This document shows, one piece after another, positions 16,004 to 24,659 of a DNA stretch of 64,000 bases. A program made the position numbers and the translations under genes. The stretch covers positions 1,364,001 through 1,428,000 of the forward strand of contig NZ_JAHXSA010000001.1 of NCBI RefSeq assembly GCF_019429565.1, in the 5' to 3' direction. This DNA is from Schaalia sp. ORNL0103 (GTDB taxonomy: Bacteria > Actinomycetota > Actinomycetes > Actinomycetales > Actinomycetaceae). Position 1 is the stretch's first letter. Every line of letters starts with the position of its first letter. The notes under the pieces were generated by a model. It searched no databases, was not told the origin of the DNA, and saw only the letters and a program-made list of their open reading frames with translations.

Positions 16004-16939
16004 ATGACGGTGCAATCTCAGCCCCACGTGCTCGCGATCGGCGAGGCGCTCATCGATGTCGTCATCACGCACGAGCAGCCTGAATGTCCCTCCGAGATCC
16101 CGGGTGGCTCGCCCGCGAACGTCGCCCTGACGCTGGGGCGCCTCGGCCGTCCGGTGGCGCTGGCGACCTGGTTCGGCGCGGATACGCGCGGCCGCCTCAT
16201 CGACTTCCATATGAACGATTCGGGCGTGTACATCACCCCGGCGTCGCGCGGTGCCTCGCACACGTCGACGGCCCTAGCGCGCCTGGATGAAAACGGCGCG
16301 GCCTCCTACACCTTCGACCTTGAGTGGGCACCGACCGCCCCGATTGAGGTCCCAGAGACCGCGCAGATCATCGAGGCCGGTTCGATCTCCGCGATCATCG
16401 AGCCCGGCGCCTCCGCCGTCCTCGACGCACTGGCCCGTGGCCGCGAGTACGCGCTCATCTTCTTCGACCCGAACGCGCGCCCCTCGATCATGGGCGAACC
16501 CGCGGCCGCACTCGCCTCACTCGAGCGTTTCATCACCCTCGCGGACGTCGTCAAGGTCTCAGACGAAGACATCGAGTGGTTGACGGGCGGCGTGCCGATC
16601 GACAAGGTCGTGAATCGTTGGCTGGGCATGGGCCCCTCCCTCGTGGTCGTCACGCGCGGCAAGCACGGCAGCGACGTCGCCACAGCCTCGGGCCTGCGCT
16701 TCACGAAGACCCCGAGCGACGTCAAGGTTGTCGACACGGTCGGCGCGGGTGACTCTTTCATGGGCGGCATGATCGACGCCATGTGGGGCATGGGCCTGCG
16801 AGATGCGGACGCGCGCGAGGCACTGCGCACCCTTCCCGAGGAGCAGGTCCGCACCATCATCGACCGCGCCAGCGCCGTCTCCGACGTGACCGTCTCACGC
16901 AAGGGCGCGAACCCGCCCTGGGCGCACGAGCTCTCCTAA
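16004..16939 (+). CDS. PfkB-family carbohydrate kinase
   Basis: A 311-residue ribokinase/fructokinase-type sugar kinase. It has the GEALIDVV opening, the substrate-binding GGSPANVALTLGRLG (PfkB signature 1 region) and the anion-hole/catalytic DTVGAGDSFMGGMIDAM with its catalytic aspartate. Fructokinase is the nearest guess, but substrate cannot be fixed from sequence. It follows xseB by 45 bp with its own GGTGAGGAG ribosome site and ends in a strong hairpin. Confidence 0.9.
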   Translation: MTVQSQPHVLAIGEALIDVVITHEQPECPSEIPGGSPANVALTLGRLGRPVALATWFGADTRGRLIDFHMNDSGVYITPASRGASHTSTALARLDENGAASYTFDLEWAPTAPIEVPETAQIIEAGSISAIIEPGASAVLDALARGREYALIFFDPNARPSIMGEPAAALASLERFITLADVVKVSDEDIEWLTGGVPIDKVVNRWLGMGPSLVVVTRGKHGSDVATASGLRFTKTPSDVKVVDTVGAGDSFMGGMIDAMWGMGLRDADAREALRTLPEEQVRTIIDRASAVSDVTVSRKGANPPWAHELS

Positions 16940-16953
16940 GAAGGCCACACTAG

Positions 16954-16986
16954 ACGAGGCCGGTCCCCACGACGGGGCCGGCCTCG
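16954..16986. terminator. Bidirectional terminator hairpin
   Basis: ACGAGGCCGG(T)CCC pairs with GGGGCCGGCCTCGT between the convergent kinase and prenyl transferase genes. It can serve both. Confidence 0.75.
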
Positions 16987-17018
16987 TTCATCGAACGCGC
17001 GGCACGATTGGCGCGCGT

Positions 17019-17780
17019 TTACTTGCCCATGCGGCGCTCGCGCTGCGCGTAGGAGCGCAGGGCGCGCAGGAAGTCCACGCGGCGGAAGTCGGGCCAGTAG
17101 ACCTCGCAAAAGTAGTACTCAGAGTGCACGGACTGCCACAGCATGAAGCCCGACAGACGCTGCTCGCCCGAGGTACGGATGACGAGGTCGGGGTCGGGCT
17201 GGTCCTTCGTGTACAGGTGCGCGGTGATATCCGCGTCGGTGAAGGAGTCGGCGAGCTCGTCGAGGGTGCGCCCCTGGGCCGACGCCTCGCGCATCATGGA
17301 GCGCACGGCCTCGGTAATCTCGTGTCGGCCACCGTAGCCGACCGCGATATTGACGGTCATTCCCTGCACGTCGGCGGTACGCGCGACGGACGCACGCAGG
17401 TCCTCGGACACCTTCTCGGGCAGCAGGGACAGGTCGCCGACCACTGCGAGCTTCCAGCGTCCCTGGTCCGCCAGGAGGGAAACGGCCTCGCAGATGATGC
17501 GCAGCAGCTCGCCCAGCTCGCCGGCATCGCGCGAGAGATTATCGGTGGACAGGAGCCACAGCGTCACGATCGACACACCCGCGTCGTCGGACCACTGGAG
17601 GAACTCGCTGATTTTTCCGGCGCCAGCGCGGTGTCCCTGCGAGGCGGTCGCGCCCAGGGACTTCGCCCAGCGGCGGTTACCGTCCAGGATCACGCCAATG
17701 TGTGCGGGCACGGCGGCATCAGACAGCTCGGCTTTGAGGCGACGCTCATACATGTCGTAGAGCATGTTCCACTGGGCCAT
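17019..17780 (-). CDS. Cis-prenyl transferase (UppS / Z-FPP synthase family)
   Basis: A 253-residue isoprenyl transferase. The signature GVILDGNRRWAKSLG holds the catalytic aspartate, followed by GHRAGAGKISEFLQWS and the C-terminal DLVIRTSGEQRLSGFMLWQ and EYYFCEVYWPDF blocks. These enzymes build polyprenyl diphosphates for cell-wall lipid carriers; in actinobacteria one paralog makes short Z,E-farnesyl diphosphate and another decaprenyl diphosphate, and I cannot tell which this is. I chose the ATG at 17780, preceded by AGGAGGG. The frame continues to 18110 but without homology. Confidence 0.93.
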   Translation of the reverse strand: MAQWNMLYDMYERRLKAELSDAAVPAHIGVILDGNRRWAKSLGATASQGHRAGAGKISEFLQWSDDAGVSIVTLWLLSTDNLSRDAGELGELLRIICEAVSLLADQGRWKLAVVGDLSLLPEKVSEDLRASVARTADVQGMTVNIAVGYGGRHEITEAVRSMMREASAQGRTLDELADSFTDADITAHLYTKDQPDPDLVIRTSGEQRLSGFMLWQSVHSEYYFCEVYWPDFRRVDFLRALRSYAQRERRMGK

Positions 17781-17967
17781 GATGTCCCTCCTGCTACTGT
17801 CGCACCCTGCGGCGCGGCGTACTCTTATGACATTAAGGGTATCGCGCCGTAGGACGGCAGGGAAACACAAGTACTCTCGGAGTGCGAGAACACGCCTATC
17901 GCAACAAGTTACGGCGTAGTAACCTACGGACTCGTAAGAAATGTTGACAGGTTGACAGGGGGAACAG

Positions 17968-18651
17968 ATGAAGATCGCATCGCTCACGCCCAAGGAATGG
18001 TTCTCGGGCCAGCTCGTGCAGATCAAGCCCAAGCTGCGCGGCTGGCTGCACCTGGGCGCCGCCCCGCTGTCCCTGGCCGCGTCCATCGTCCTCGTCTGCC
18101 TGGCACCCACGACTCCGACGAAGATCGGATCCGCCGTCTACCTGGCGTGCTCCCTCATCCTCTTCGGGGTCTCGGCCGCCTACCACCGCTTCTACTGGGC
18201 CCCGCGCTGGGAAATCATGTGGAAGCGCCTCGACCACTCCAACATCTTCCTGCTCATTGCGGGCACCTACACGCCGATCACAATCGCGCTCCTGGACCGC
18301 TTTGACGCCACCGTTCTCCTCTCAGTCGTCTGGGGCGGAGCAGTCGTCGGTATCCTCCTCAACCTCTTCTGGCCCACCGCACCACGCTGGCTGACTACCC
18401 TCGTCTACGTCGCGCTCGGATGGGTCGCGGTCTGGTACCTACCCCAGCTGTGGGCGGGCGGTGGCCCCATCGTCGTGTGGCTGATCGTCGCCGGAGGCGT
18501 CCTGTACACGCTCGGCGCGGTCGTCTACGGCACCAAGAAGCCCGACCCCTCCCCCACCTGGTTCGGCTTCCACGAGATCTTCCACGCCTTCACTGTCGCC
18601 GCGTGGGCCTGCCACTGCGTCGCCGTCTACCTGGCGGTCCTGAATTCCTGA
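17968..18651 (+). CDS. Hemolysin III family membrane protein (PAQR-like)
   Basis: A 227-residue protein with seven hydrophobic segments and the family motifs AAYHRFYWA near the second helix, LDHSNIFLLIAGTYTPI, and HEIFHAFTVAAWACHCVAVY near the end, which contain the conserved histidines of the PAQR/hemolysin III fold. The family has a possible metal-dependent hydrolase site; the cellular role is poorly known. The start is ATG 17968 with GGGGGA upstream, divergent from the prenyl transferase. Confidence 0.93.
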   Translation: MKIASLTPKEWFSGQLVQIKPKLRGWLHLGAAPLSLAASIVLVCLAPTTPTKIGSAVYLACSLILFGVSAAYHRFYWAPRWEIMWKRLDHSNIFLLIAGTYTPITIALLDRFDATVLLSVVWGGAVVGILLNLFWPTAPRWLTTLVYVALGWVAVWYLPQLWAGGGPIVVWLIVAGGVLYTLGAVVYGTKKPDPSPTWFGFHEIFHAFTVAAWACHCVAVYLAVLNS

Positions 18652-18766
18652 CGCGCCGCCCGGCTAGGCTGCACTCATGGCCAGGCGCAATGTTGCTACA
18701 CTCAACACCATGCGCGTCGGCACCCGTGTGTCGGCGCTCGATTACTGACACGTCATTGGAGGAACC

Positions 18767-19246
18767 ATGGCTGACACACAGTGGCTCACGCAGGCCCAGT
18801 ACGACCTGCTCGCAAACGAGCTGAAGGAGCGCGTCGAGGTCAAGCGCGTCGAGATCGCGCGCCTCATCGATGCCGCCCGCCAGGAAGGCGACCTGCGCGA
18901 GAACGGCGGCTACCACGCCGCGCGCAACGAGCAGTCCATGAACGAGACCCGCATCCAGGCCCTCCAGGAAATGCTGGAGCACGCCGAGGTGGGCGAGACC
19001 CCCGCCGACGACGGCATCGTCGAGCCCGGCATGGTCGTCACCGCCCTGGTTGCGGGCCGCGAGCAGAAGTTCCTGCTTGGTTCGCGCGACGCCGGCGGCG
19101 ACCTGGGCATTCAGGTCTTCTCCGCACAGGCTCCCCTGGGCGCCGCCGTCATCGGCCACAAGGCCGGCGACAAGCTCTCCTTCGAGGCCCCCACGGGCCG
19201 CATGATCGAGGTCGAGATCCTCGACGCCAAGCCCTTCGAAGGCTGA
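18767..19246 (+). CDS. greA: Transcription elongation factor GreA
   Basis: A 159-residue GreA. It has the N-terminal coiled coil (LTQAQYDLLANELKERVEVK) with the acidic tip around ARQEGDLRENGGYHAARNEQ, and the C-terminal FKBP-like domain ending EAPTGRMIEVEIL. Gre factors stimulate cleavage of backtracked RNA by RNA polymerase. GGAGG lies 8 nt before the start. A strong intrinsic terminator follows. Confidence 0.97.
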   Translation: MADTQWLTQAQYDLLANELKERVEVKRVEIARLIDAARQEGDLRENGGYHAARNEQSMNETRIQALQEMLEHAEVGETPADDGIVEPGMVVTALVAGREQKFLLGSRDAGGDLGIQVFSAQAPLGAAVIGHKAGDKLSFEAPTGRMIEVEILDAKPFEG

Positions 19247-19294
19247 GTCCAGAGTCGGCGAGGCCCACGCGACCTCGCCCCTCAATCAACGCGA

Positions 19295-19324
19295 AGCGGG
19301 TCCCACCAACCGGTGGGACCCGCT
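19295..19324 (+). terminator. greA terminator
   Basis: AGCGGGTCCCACC pairs with GGTGGGACCCGCT across AACC and is followed by CTTGCAT. The IS1249-like element is inserted 10 bp beyond it. Confidence 0.85.
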
Positions 19325-19326
19325 CT

Positions 19327-20671
19327 TGCATATGGGGTTATAGGACAAAACGTGTTGGTTTTGTAGTGACTTTTCGGCTTGTTAGTGCGGAAAAATCGGT
19401 ATTGAAGTTGGTGAGAGCCAACTTGAAGGATGGACAAAACGTGTTGGTTTTGTAGCGACTTTTCGGCTTGCTGGTGCGGGAAAATCCACATTGAAGTTGG
19501 TTGTTTCATCGTGGGGGTATGAATACCCCGAAATGCCCGGCGTGCGGGCGCGTGATGACCAGGTATGGGCACTCAGCGTCAGGGGCGCAGCGATGGCGCT
19601 GCTCCCTGTGCAATATCAGCCAGGTCAGCCGCATTAATTCCACGGCGAAGCATCTTGATGAGTTCTTGGCCTGGCTGCTCAGTCGGCGCCGTCAGGCGGA
19701 TTTACCTGGTGGGGGACGCTCGTTTCGCAGGCGCTGTGAGCCATTGTGGCAGTTATGGCCGTTTAGCCCGATCGTCGATGAGGTTCATGACGTCATCTTC
19801 GTTGACGGTATCCACCTGGGCCGAGGTGCCGTGGTTCTCATCGCCCAAACACCTGATCATGTGCTGGGTTGGTACGCGGCTAGGAGCGAGAATTCCCGTG
19901 CCTGGGAAGCGCTCATGAGCCGGATCGCGCCACCGGCCCTGGTTGTCACTGACGGGGGCAGTGGGTTCGCGAAAGCCTGCAAGAGAATCTGGCCGACCAC
20001 GCGCATCCAACGCTGCACCTTCCACGCGTATTGCCGTATTCGCCAAGCCACTACAACGCGCCCCAAACTGGCGGCCTCACAAGGTTTATACGCTCTTGGG
20101 CAACAACTCTTGCACGTGGAGGGCCGAGAAGAAGCTCAGGAATGGATCGGTGCCTACCAGGGGTGGTGCACGCGCTGGAAGGACTTCTTGGAGGAGAAAA
20201 CACGCAGGCCTGACGGAGGATGGGAATACACCCACGACAGGCTTGTACGGGCTCGTAACAGTCTCAACAAGCTCATCAGGCAAGGCCTGTTGTTCACGTA
20301 CCTGGACCCCACCTGGGACCACCCGATGCCTGCAACAACCAACCAGATCGAAAGCACGAACGCGCGCCTACGCCAGATGCTGCGCGATCACCGTGGCATG
20401 CGCCTAACCCGACGCATGAAAGCCGTGTTTTGGTGGTGCTACACCCACTCTGCGCACCCACAGCCAGCAGCCCGCATCCTCGCCACCATGCCCACCGACG
20501 CAGACCTCGAAAACGCCTGGCAACAAGCCGCGCAAAACCACCAAGCCACCGCCATCATCCCCGGCTGGGGCGACGCAATTTGCTGGAACGAACTCCACCA
20601 CACCACCCCCTACCACAACACCTGGGACTAACCCCTCAACCAACACGTTTTGTCCTATAACCCTGCATATG
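19327..20671 (+). mobile_element. IS1249-like insertion sequence with 8-bp target duplications
   Basis: The element is 19335-20663 (1329 bp). Its ends are perfect 24-bp inverted repeats (19335-19358 and 20640-20663, beginning GGGTTATAGGACAAAACG). The 8 bp TGCATATG occur immediately outside both ends (19327-19334 and 20664-20671), so the insertion is precise. The left 170 bp contains two ~70-bp near-identical copies of the terminal region (19342-19411 and 19432-19501). Confidence 0.95.
19519..20631 (+). CDS. IS1249-type transposase
   Basis: A 370-residue transposase. An N-terminal zinc ribbon (CPACGRVM ... RWRCSLC) is followed by a DDE core: D in IFVDGIHLGRG, D in LVVTDGGSGFAKAC and E in TNQIESTNARLRQMLRD. 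The layout is that of the IS1249 group, distantly related to IS256, common in Corynebacterium and Actinomyces. The start is ATG 19519 after GGGGG; an in-frame TTG at 19501 is less likely. The frame is intact. Confidence 0.9.
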   Translation: MNTPKCPACGRVMTRYGHSASGAQRWRCSLCNISQVSRINSTAKHLDEFLAWLLSRRRQADLPGGGRSFRRRCEPLWQLWPFSPIVDEVHDVIFVDGIHLGRGAVVLIAQTPDHVLGWYAARSENSRAWEALMSRIAPPALVVTDGGSGFAKACKRIWPTTRIQRCTFHAYCRIRQATTTRPKLAASQGLYALGQQLLHVEGREEAQEWIGAYQGWCTRWKDFLEEKTRRPDGGWEYTHDRLVRARNSLNKLIRQGLLFTYLDPTWDHPMPATTNQIESTNARLRQMLRDHRGMRLTRRMKAVFWWCYTHSAHPQPAARILATMPTDADLENAWQQAAQNHQATAIIPGWGDAICWNELHHTTPYHNTWD

Positions 20672-20685
20672 CGTCTGAGGAAGCC

Positions 20686-22170
20686 CTAGGCCTCCACGTG
20701 GGGCATCGGAGGCTCCCCCAGCTTCTGCTTTTCAGCAGCCAGAGTCTCCTCCCGGGTCGCGTCCCCCTCCGACTCAACGCGGGCCTCGACGTGAAGATCC
20801 ACAGACGCCACGACCTCGTCCTCGCTCGACTCCGCGCGAGCCACGTAGGGACGCGTGTCGGGCTTACCGGCGTAGGAGGCTGCGATCTCCTCCTCGAGGG
20901 CGCCGGGAGGACCACCCGGGCGATCCGACGCGGTCGCGAGCTCGGGCATCGGGTCATACCCGTGCAGGTACATGACGGTCGCATTGATGAACGCCGCAAT
21001 CGGCACCGAGAAGACCGCACCAGCGATACCAGCGATCGCCGAACCCGCGGTAATGACGAGCATGACGGCGACGGGGTGCAGGGACACCGCGTTCGACATC
21101 ATGAAGGGCTGCAGAATGTTGGATTCAACCTGCTGGACGACCAGGATGATCACCAGCATGATGATGGCCTTCGTCAGGCCACCGTTCACGGCCGCCACCA
21201 GCACCGCGATGACACCGGACGTCAGAGCACCCAGAATGGGCACGAACGCGGCGAAGAATGTGATGACACCGATCGGAATAGCCAGGGGCACGCCCAGGAA
21301 GAACGCGCCCAGCGCGATACCGATCGCGTCGATGGCCGCCACCTGGATCTGCGTGCGCACGTAGGAGCCGAAGGTCGCCCAGCCGCGGATTGCGCTCTCA
21401 TGAACGGGGACACGAGCGGGCGCGGGAAGCAGACGCACGCACCACAGCCAGATCGAGCGGCCCTCTTTCAGGAAGAAGAACAGACAGAAGAGCATCGTCA
21501 GGCCGGACGTGGCCAGCGTGCCCACTGACGAGGTGATACTGAGAGCCCCAGTCGCCAGCGTCTCCTTGTTGGTGTTGAGCCAGCTGACCAACTCGGAACG
21601 CAGCTGCTCGGCCGCGGCGGTCAGAACGGTCGTGTCGATCTTGAGGGGGCCGTTCTGCAGGAACTCATTGTGCAGGATCGCATCGAGCAGGGCACGGAAA
21701 CCCTCGGCGGCCTGCGTGGCCAACTGCGGGACCTGCTGGATGAGTTCGGCGGCGGCCTGGCTGAGCGCACCGGCGACAGCCGCAAAGAAGACGAGCAGGC
21801 CGACGGTCGCAGCCAGAGACGAAGGGAAGTGCAGGCGCCTGCGCATCCATGACACGAGGGGTTCGAGGAGGACCGTCACCGTCAGCGCAATCGCAACCGG
21901 CATGATGACGATCGTCAGGCGCGCAATGCCCCACAGCACCGCCATGACCAGGCCAGCGACGACCAGAGTGCGCCACGAGAACGCCGCAGCCACGCGCAGG
22001 GTGCGCGGGACGGCCACGGCGACATCGCGCTCGTCTTCGTGCTCCTCGCGTACCGACACCATGACGGGTGCGGGCGTCGGTTCATCAGTGTGCTTCGTGG
22101 GCAGCGCCGCAGAAAGCCTGCCCATGAGGTCGGATAGTTTCCAGCGCGGCTGTTCCTGAGTATCGGCCAC
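20686..22170 (-). CDS. AI-2E family transporter (PerM/YdiK-like)
   Basis: A 494-residue membrane protein. A ~65-residue charged N-terminus is followed by about eight hydrophobic helices with the family blocks LARLTIVIMPVAIALTVTVL, FLGVPLAIPIGVITFFAAFVPILG and the VVQQVESNILQPFMMS motif, then an acidic C-terminal tail. The family was named for autoinducer-2 export in one species, but many members transport other solutes such as Na+ or peptides. No function can be assigned beyond permease. It ends 23 bp from the IS1249-like element. Confidence 0.92.
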   Translation of the reverse strand: MADTQEQPRWKLSDLMGRLSAALPTKHTDEPTPAPVMVSVREEHEDERDVAVAVPRTLRVAAAFSWRTLVVAGLVMAVLWGIARLTIVIMPVAIALTVTVLLEPLVSWMRRRLHFPSSLAATVGLLVFFAAVAGALSQAAAELIQQVPQLATQAAEGFRALLDAILHNEFLQNGPLKIDTTVLTAAAEQLRSELVSWLNTNKETLATGALSITSSVGTLATSGLTMLFCLFFFLKEGRSIWLWCVRLLPAPARVPVHESAIRGWATFGSYVRTQIQVAAIDAIGIALGAFFLGVPLAIPIGVITFFAAFVPILGALTSGVIAVLVAAVNGGLTKAIIMLVIILVVQQVESNILQPFMMSNAVSLHPVAVMLVITAGSAIAGIAGAVFSVPIAAFINATVMYLHGYDPMPELATASDRPGGPPGALEEEIAASYAGKPDTRPYVARAESSEDEVVASVDLHVEARVESEGDATREETLAAEKQKLGEPPMPHVEA

Positions 22171-22257
22171 GGTCCCTCCTTTTCATTCTTCCCTAAGCAT
22201 ACCCGCCCACTCCCCCATTTCCGTCCGCGCACCGCGCCATGTACGCACACGAAGCGC

Positions 22258-22896
22258 ATGCTGTCAGATATGAGAAATATCTTCACGCTCGCGCAGACGG
22301 ATGTTCATCCCACAACGCACGCGGTCCTTGGTTCGAACATGAGGGCCGAGGCCGGGACAGGCCAGGAGGTCATCTACCTGGCCGCTGGGTGTTTCTGGGG
22401 CGTCGAGAAGGCCCTGTGGAATACGCCCGGCGTCGTCACCACGGCGACGGGCTACATGGGCGGGCATTCGCCCAACCCGACGTACGAGCAGGTGTGCTCA
22501 CATTCGACGGGTCACGCGGAGACCGTGCGCGTCGTCTTCGATACCGCGCTCACCAGCGCTGCTGACCTGGTTCGGCTCTTCTTTGAGATCCACGATCCCA
22601 CGCAGGTGGGCGGCCAGGGCAACGACATCGGCGACCAGTACCGCTCTGCGATCTGGACGACCACTGAGAGCCAACTGCACGACGCGACGGCTCTGCGAGC
22701 GGCCTACCAGGAGGTGCTCACCGAACGGGGATTCGGCCCGATCCAGACCGACATTTCTGCCGCACCCGACGGGGACTCCACCGCGCGCTTCTGGTACGCG
22801 GAGGACTACCACCAGCAGTACCTCTTCAAGAACCCGGGCGGCTACGAGTGCCACGCCCGCACGGGTATCGCCTGCCCGGCTCTCCCCCACGAGTAG
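22258..22896 (+). CDS. msrA: Peptide methionine sulfoxide reductase MsrA
   Basis: A 212-residue MsrA. The catalytic AAGCFWGVEK (C45) is followed by TGYMGGHSPNPTYEQVCS, STGHAETVRVVFD, DPTQVGGQGNDIGDQYRSAI and FWYAEDYHQQYLFKNP, with C-terminal cysteines in GYECHARTGIACPA for recycling. It repairs methionine-S-sulfoxide in oxidised proteins using thioredoxin. The start is uncertain between ATG 22258 and ATG 22270; neither has a strong ribosome site. Confidence 0.96.
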   Translation: MLSDMRNIFTLAQTDVHPTTHAVLGSNMRAEAGTGQEVIYLAAGCFWGVEKALWNTPGVVTTATGYMGGHSPNPTYEQVCSHSTGHAETVRVVFDTALTSAADLVRLFFEIHDPTQVGGQGNDIGDQYRSAIWTTTESQLHDATALRAAYQEVLTERGFGPIQTDISAAPDGDSTARFWYAEDYHQQYLFKNPGGYECHARTGIACPALPHE

Positions 22897-22912
22897 CCCA
22901 CGCGTGACACAG

Positions 22913-22954
22913 ATGTGGGGCGGGCCGGCACGTTTGTGCCGGCCCGCCCCACAT
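22913..22954. terminator. Bidirectional terminator between msrA and FKBP genes
   Basis: An 18-bp perfect stem, ATGTGGGGCGGGCCGGCA with its complement, closes on a CGTTTG loop between two convergent genes. Confidence 0.85.
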
Positions 22955-22962
22955 GCGTGAGA

Positions 22963-23361
22963 TCAGTTCACGCCCAGGATGTCGGTGACGAACACGAGGG
23001 TCGCGCCGCCGGGGATGCCCGCCTGCGGGACGCCACGCTCACCGTAGCCGAGTTCAGCGGGGATGGACAGCAGGACGCGGTCGCCCACGCGCTTGCCCAC
23101 GAGGCCCTCATCCCAGCCGGGGATGACCATGCCGACGCCGATCTGGAAAGACAGGGCGCCGCCGCGGTCGAAGGAGTTATCGAAGTCCGCCTTCGAGCCG
23201 AAGACCGCGCCGTAGTAGTGGCAGGTGATGGTGTCGCCGGCCTCGACGACCTGGCCGTCACCGGCGTGCAGGACCTCGACGACGAGCTCGTCGGAGGGGG
23301 TTCCGTCGAAGGAGAGGACGGGCTTACGGCCGAATTCGCCGGTCACAGAGATGTTTTCCAT
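22963..23361 (-). CDS. FKBP-type peptidyl-prolyl cis-trans isomerase
   Basis: A 132-residue, single-domain FKBP without signal peptide. It shows the active-site pattern VEAGDTITCHYYGAVFGSK, FDNSFDRGGALSFQIGVGMV, IPGWDEGLVGKRVGDRVLLS and IPAELGYGERG, and ends in the LVFVTDILGV strand. It assists folding in the cytoplasm. It follows the Bax-inhibitor gene by 36 bp on the same strand. Confidence 0.96.
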   Translation of the reverse strand: MENISVTGEFGRKPVLSFDGTPSDELVVEVLHAGDGQVVEAGDTITCHYYGAVFGSKADFDNSFDRGGALSFQIGVGMVIPGWDEGLVGKRVGDRVLLSIPAELGYGERGVPQAGIPGGATLVFVTDILGVN

Positions 23362-23397
23362 AATGTCTTTCCTTAAGGGTTTCAGTGAGGCGGCACG

Positions 23398-24378
23398 TCA
23401 GTCGCGGCGCATGAAGTAGGACAGGATCTTGAGGATCTCAAGGTAGATCCAGATGACATCGGTCATGATCGCGAAGGTGCACAGCCACGAGTACTTCTCA
23501 GGCACGTTGTTGGCGACGCCGACCTTGACGGCATCAAAGTCGCGCACGAGGCACAGCACGCCGAAGAAGACCGCGAGGACGCCGATGATGATGCCGAGCG
23601 GAATACCGAAGATGGGGGTGTTACGAACGGCCGTCATATTCACGAGGCCAGTGCCCGACAGGAACAGGCTCGCCATGTAGTAGATGAAGAACGCGAAGGA
23701 GCCGATGCCCGCAACTCGGGTGAGCGTATTCGAGTTGCGCACGAAGCCCATCGTGAAGGCACCCAGGGTCACACCAATCACCACGAGGGTCGCCAGAACT
23801 GCGCTCGCCACGATGCCCGGGTACATCATTTCGAAGGCGCAGGACAGCGCGCCGAGAACAAAGCCCTCAATGAGCGAGTAGGCGACGATCGCACCCGGGC
23901 GGACCTTCTTCGAGAACTGGATGAACAGACCCAGGCCCAGCGTCACGGCACAAGCAGCGAAGGCCACGAGCATGGCAGCGCTCAGCGCAACGACGCCCGT
24001 CATCCATCCGGCGACCGCGCCCACGAGGAGCAGGCCGAAGCACATGAGGGACTTGACCACGACGTCGTCGTAGGTCATCGTTCCACGATCCACCGCGTCG
24101 GCCGCGGGAGCATTCATCATCGCCTCGTACGAGGCCATCTGCTCCTCGTAACCGGACGGAGCCGAGTAGGCGCTGGGGTTACCCTGCGGAGCGCCGTAGA
24201 CCGGCTGCCCCGAATAGTCGACACCCTGCTGGGTGCCGTACGGGTTGGTCGCACCCGCGTAGGGGTTCTGCGCCTGCGCCGAAGCAGGCTGGTACCCCGG
24301 CATCTCGGGGTAGCCGGCGGGAGTCGTCGACTGGGTCGACCAGTCCTTGACGATCGAATTCATCACCGGGTTGGCCAT
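23398..24378 (-). CDS. Bax inhibitor-1/YccA family membrane protein
   Basis: A 326-residue protein. A ~90-residue Pro/Gln/Tyr-rich N-terminus (PASAQAQNPYAGATNPYGTQ) precedes seven transmembrane helices. The C-terminus carries LVRDFDAVKVGVANNVPEKY and ILKILSYFMRRD, the pattern of the actinobacterial BI-1 branch. Bacterial members are pH-sensitive Ca2+ leak channels or FtsH modulators; here the role is inferred only from family. The disordered tail is common in actinobacterial copies. Confidence 0.93.
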   Translation of the reverse strand: MANPVMNSIVKDWSTQSTTPAGYPEMPGYQPASAQAQNPYAGATNPYGTQQGVDYSGQPVYGAPQGNPSAYSAPSGYEEQMASYEAMMNAPAADAVDRGTMTYDDVVVKSLMCFGLLLVGAVAGWMTGVVALSAAMLVAFAACAVTLGLGLFIQFSKKVRPGAIVAYSLIEGFVLGALSCAFEMMYPGIVASAVLATLVVIGVTLGAFTMGFVRNSNTLTRVAGIGSFAFFIYYMASLFLSGTGLVNMTAVRNTPIFGIPLGIIIGVLAVFFGVLCLVRDFDAVKVGVANNVPEKYSWLCTFAIMTDVIWIYLEILKILSYFMRRD

Positions 24379-24533
24379 TTTTCCTCCTCATTCAGTGATG
24401 CAGTGCCTCTAGTGTCGCACGAGGCATCCACGGGTGGGAAACGTACCATTATGCGCGCAGCGCAACGCGGCGTCCACACGCGCAGCGAGTTCCACGAACT
24501 GGCCACGGCCTCGTCGATGACGCCGCTGGTCTG

Positions 24534-24607
24534 TACCCCCGGTGGGACTCGAACCCACAACACACCGATTTTAAGTCGGTTGCCTCTGCCAATTGGGCCA
24601 CGGGGGC
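24534..24607 (-). tRNA. tRNA with anticodon UAA (predicted Leu), short variable loop
   Basis: A complete 74-nt cloverleaf on the minus strand. The acceptor is GCCCCCG with CGGGGGT, the D-arm is GCC...GGC, the anticodon arm is ACCGA-CTTAAAA-TCGGT giving anticodon UAA, the T-arm is GTGGG-TTCGAGT-CCCAC, and the discriminator is A. CCA is not encoded. The variable region is only 5 nt, whereas bacterial tRNA-Leu is normally class II with a long variable arm. The call Leu rests on the anticodon alone. Confidence 0.85.
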
Positions 24608-24659
24608 GCGCACGCGCACGTCCAGCCTACGGGAGGCTGGCGTCCGCCTCAAGCTCCGC

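Noticed and set aside
7608-20663. Composite transposon formed by the two insertion sequences
   Set aside because: They belong to different families with unrelated ends, and the DNA between them is mostly core genes.
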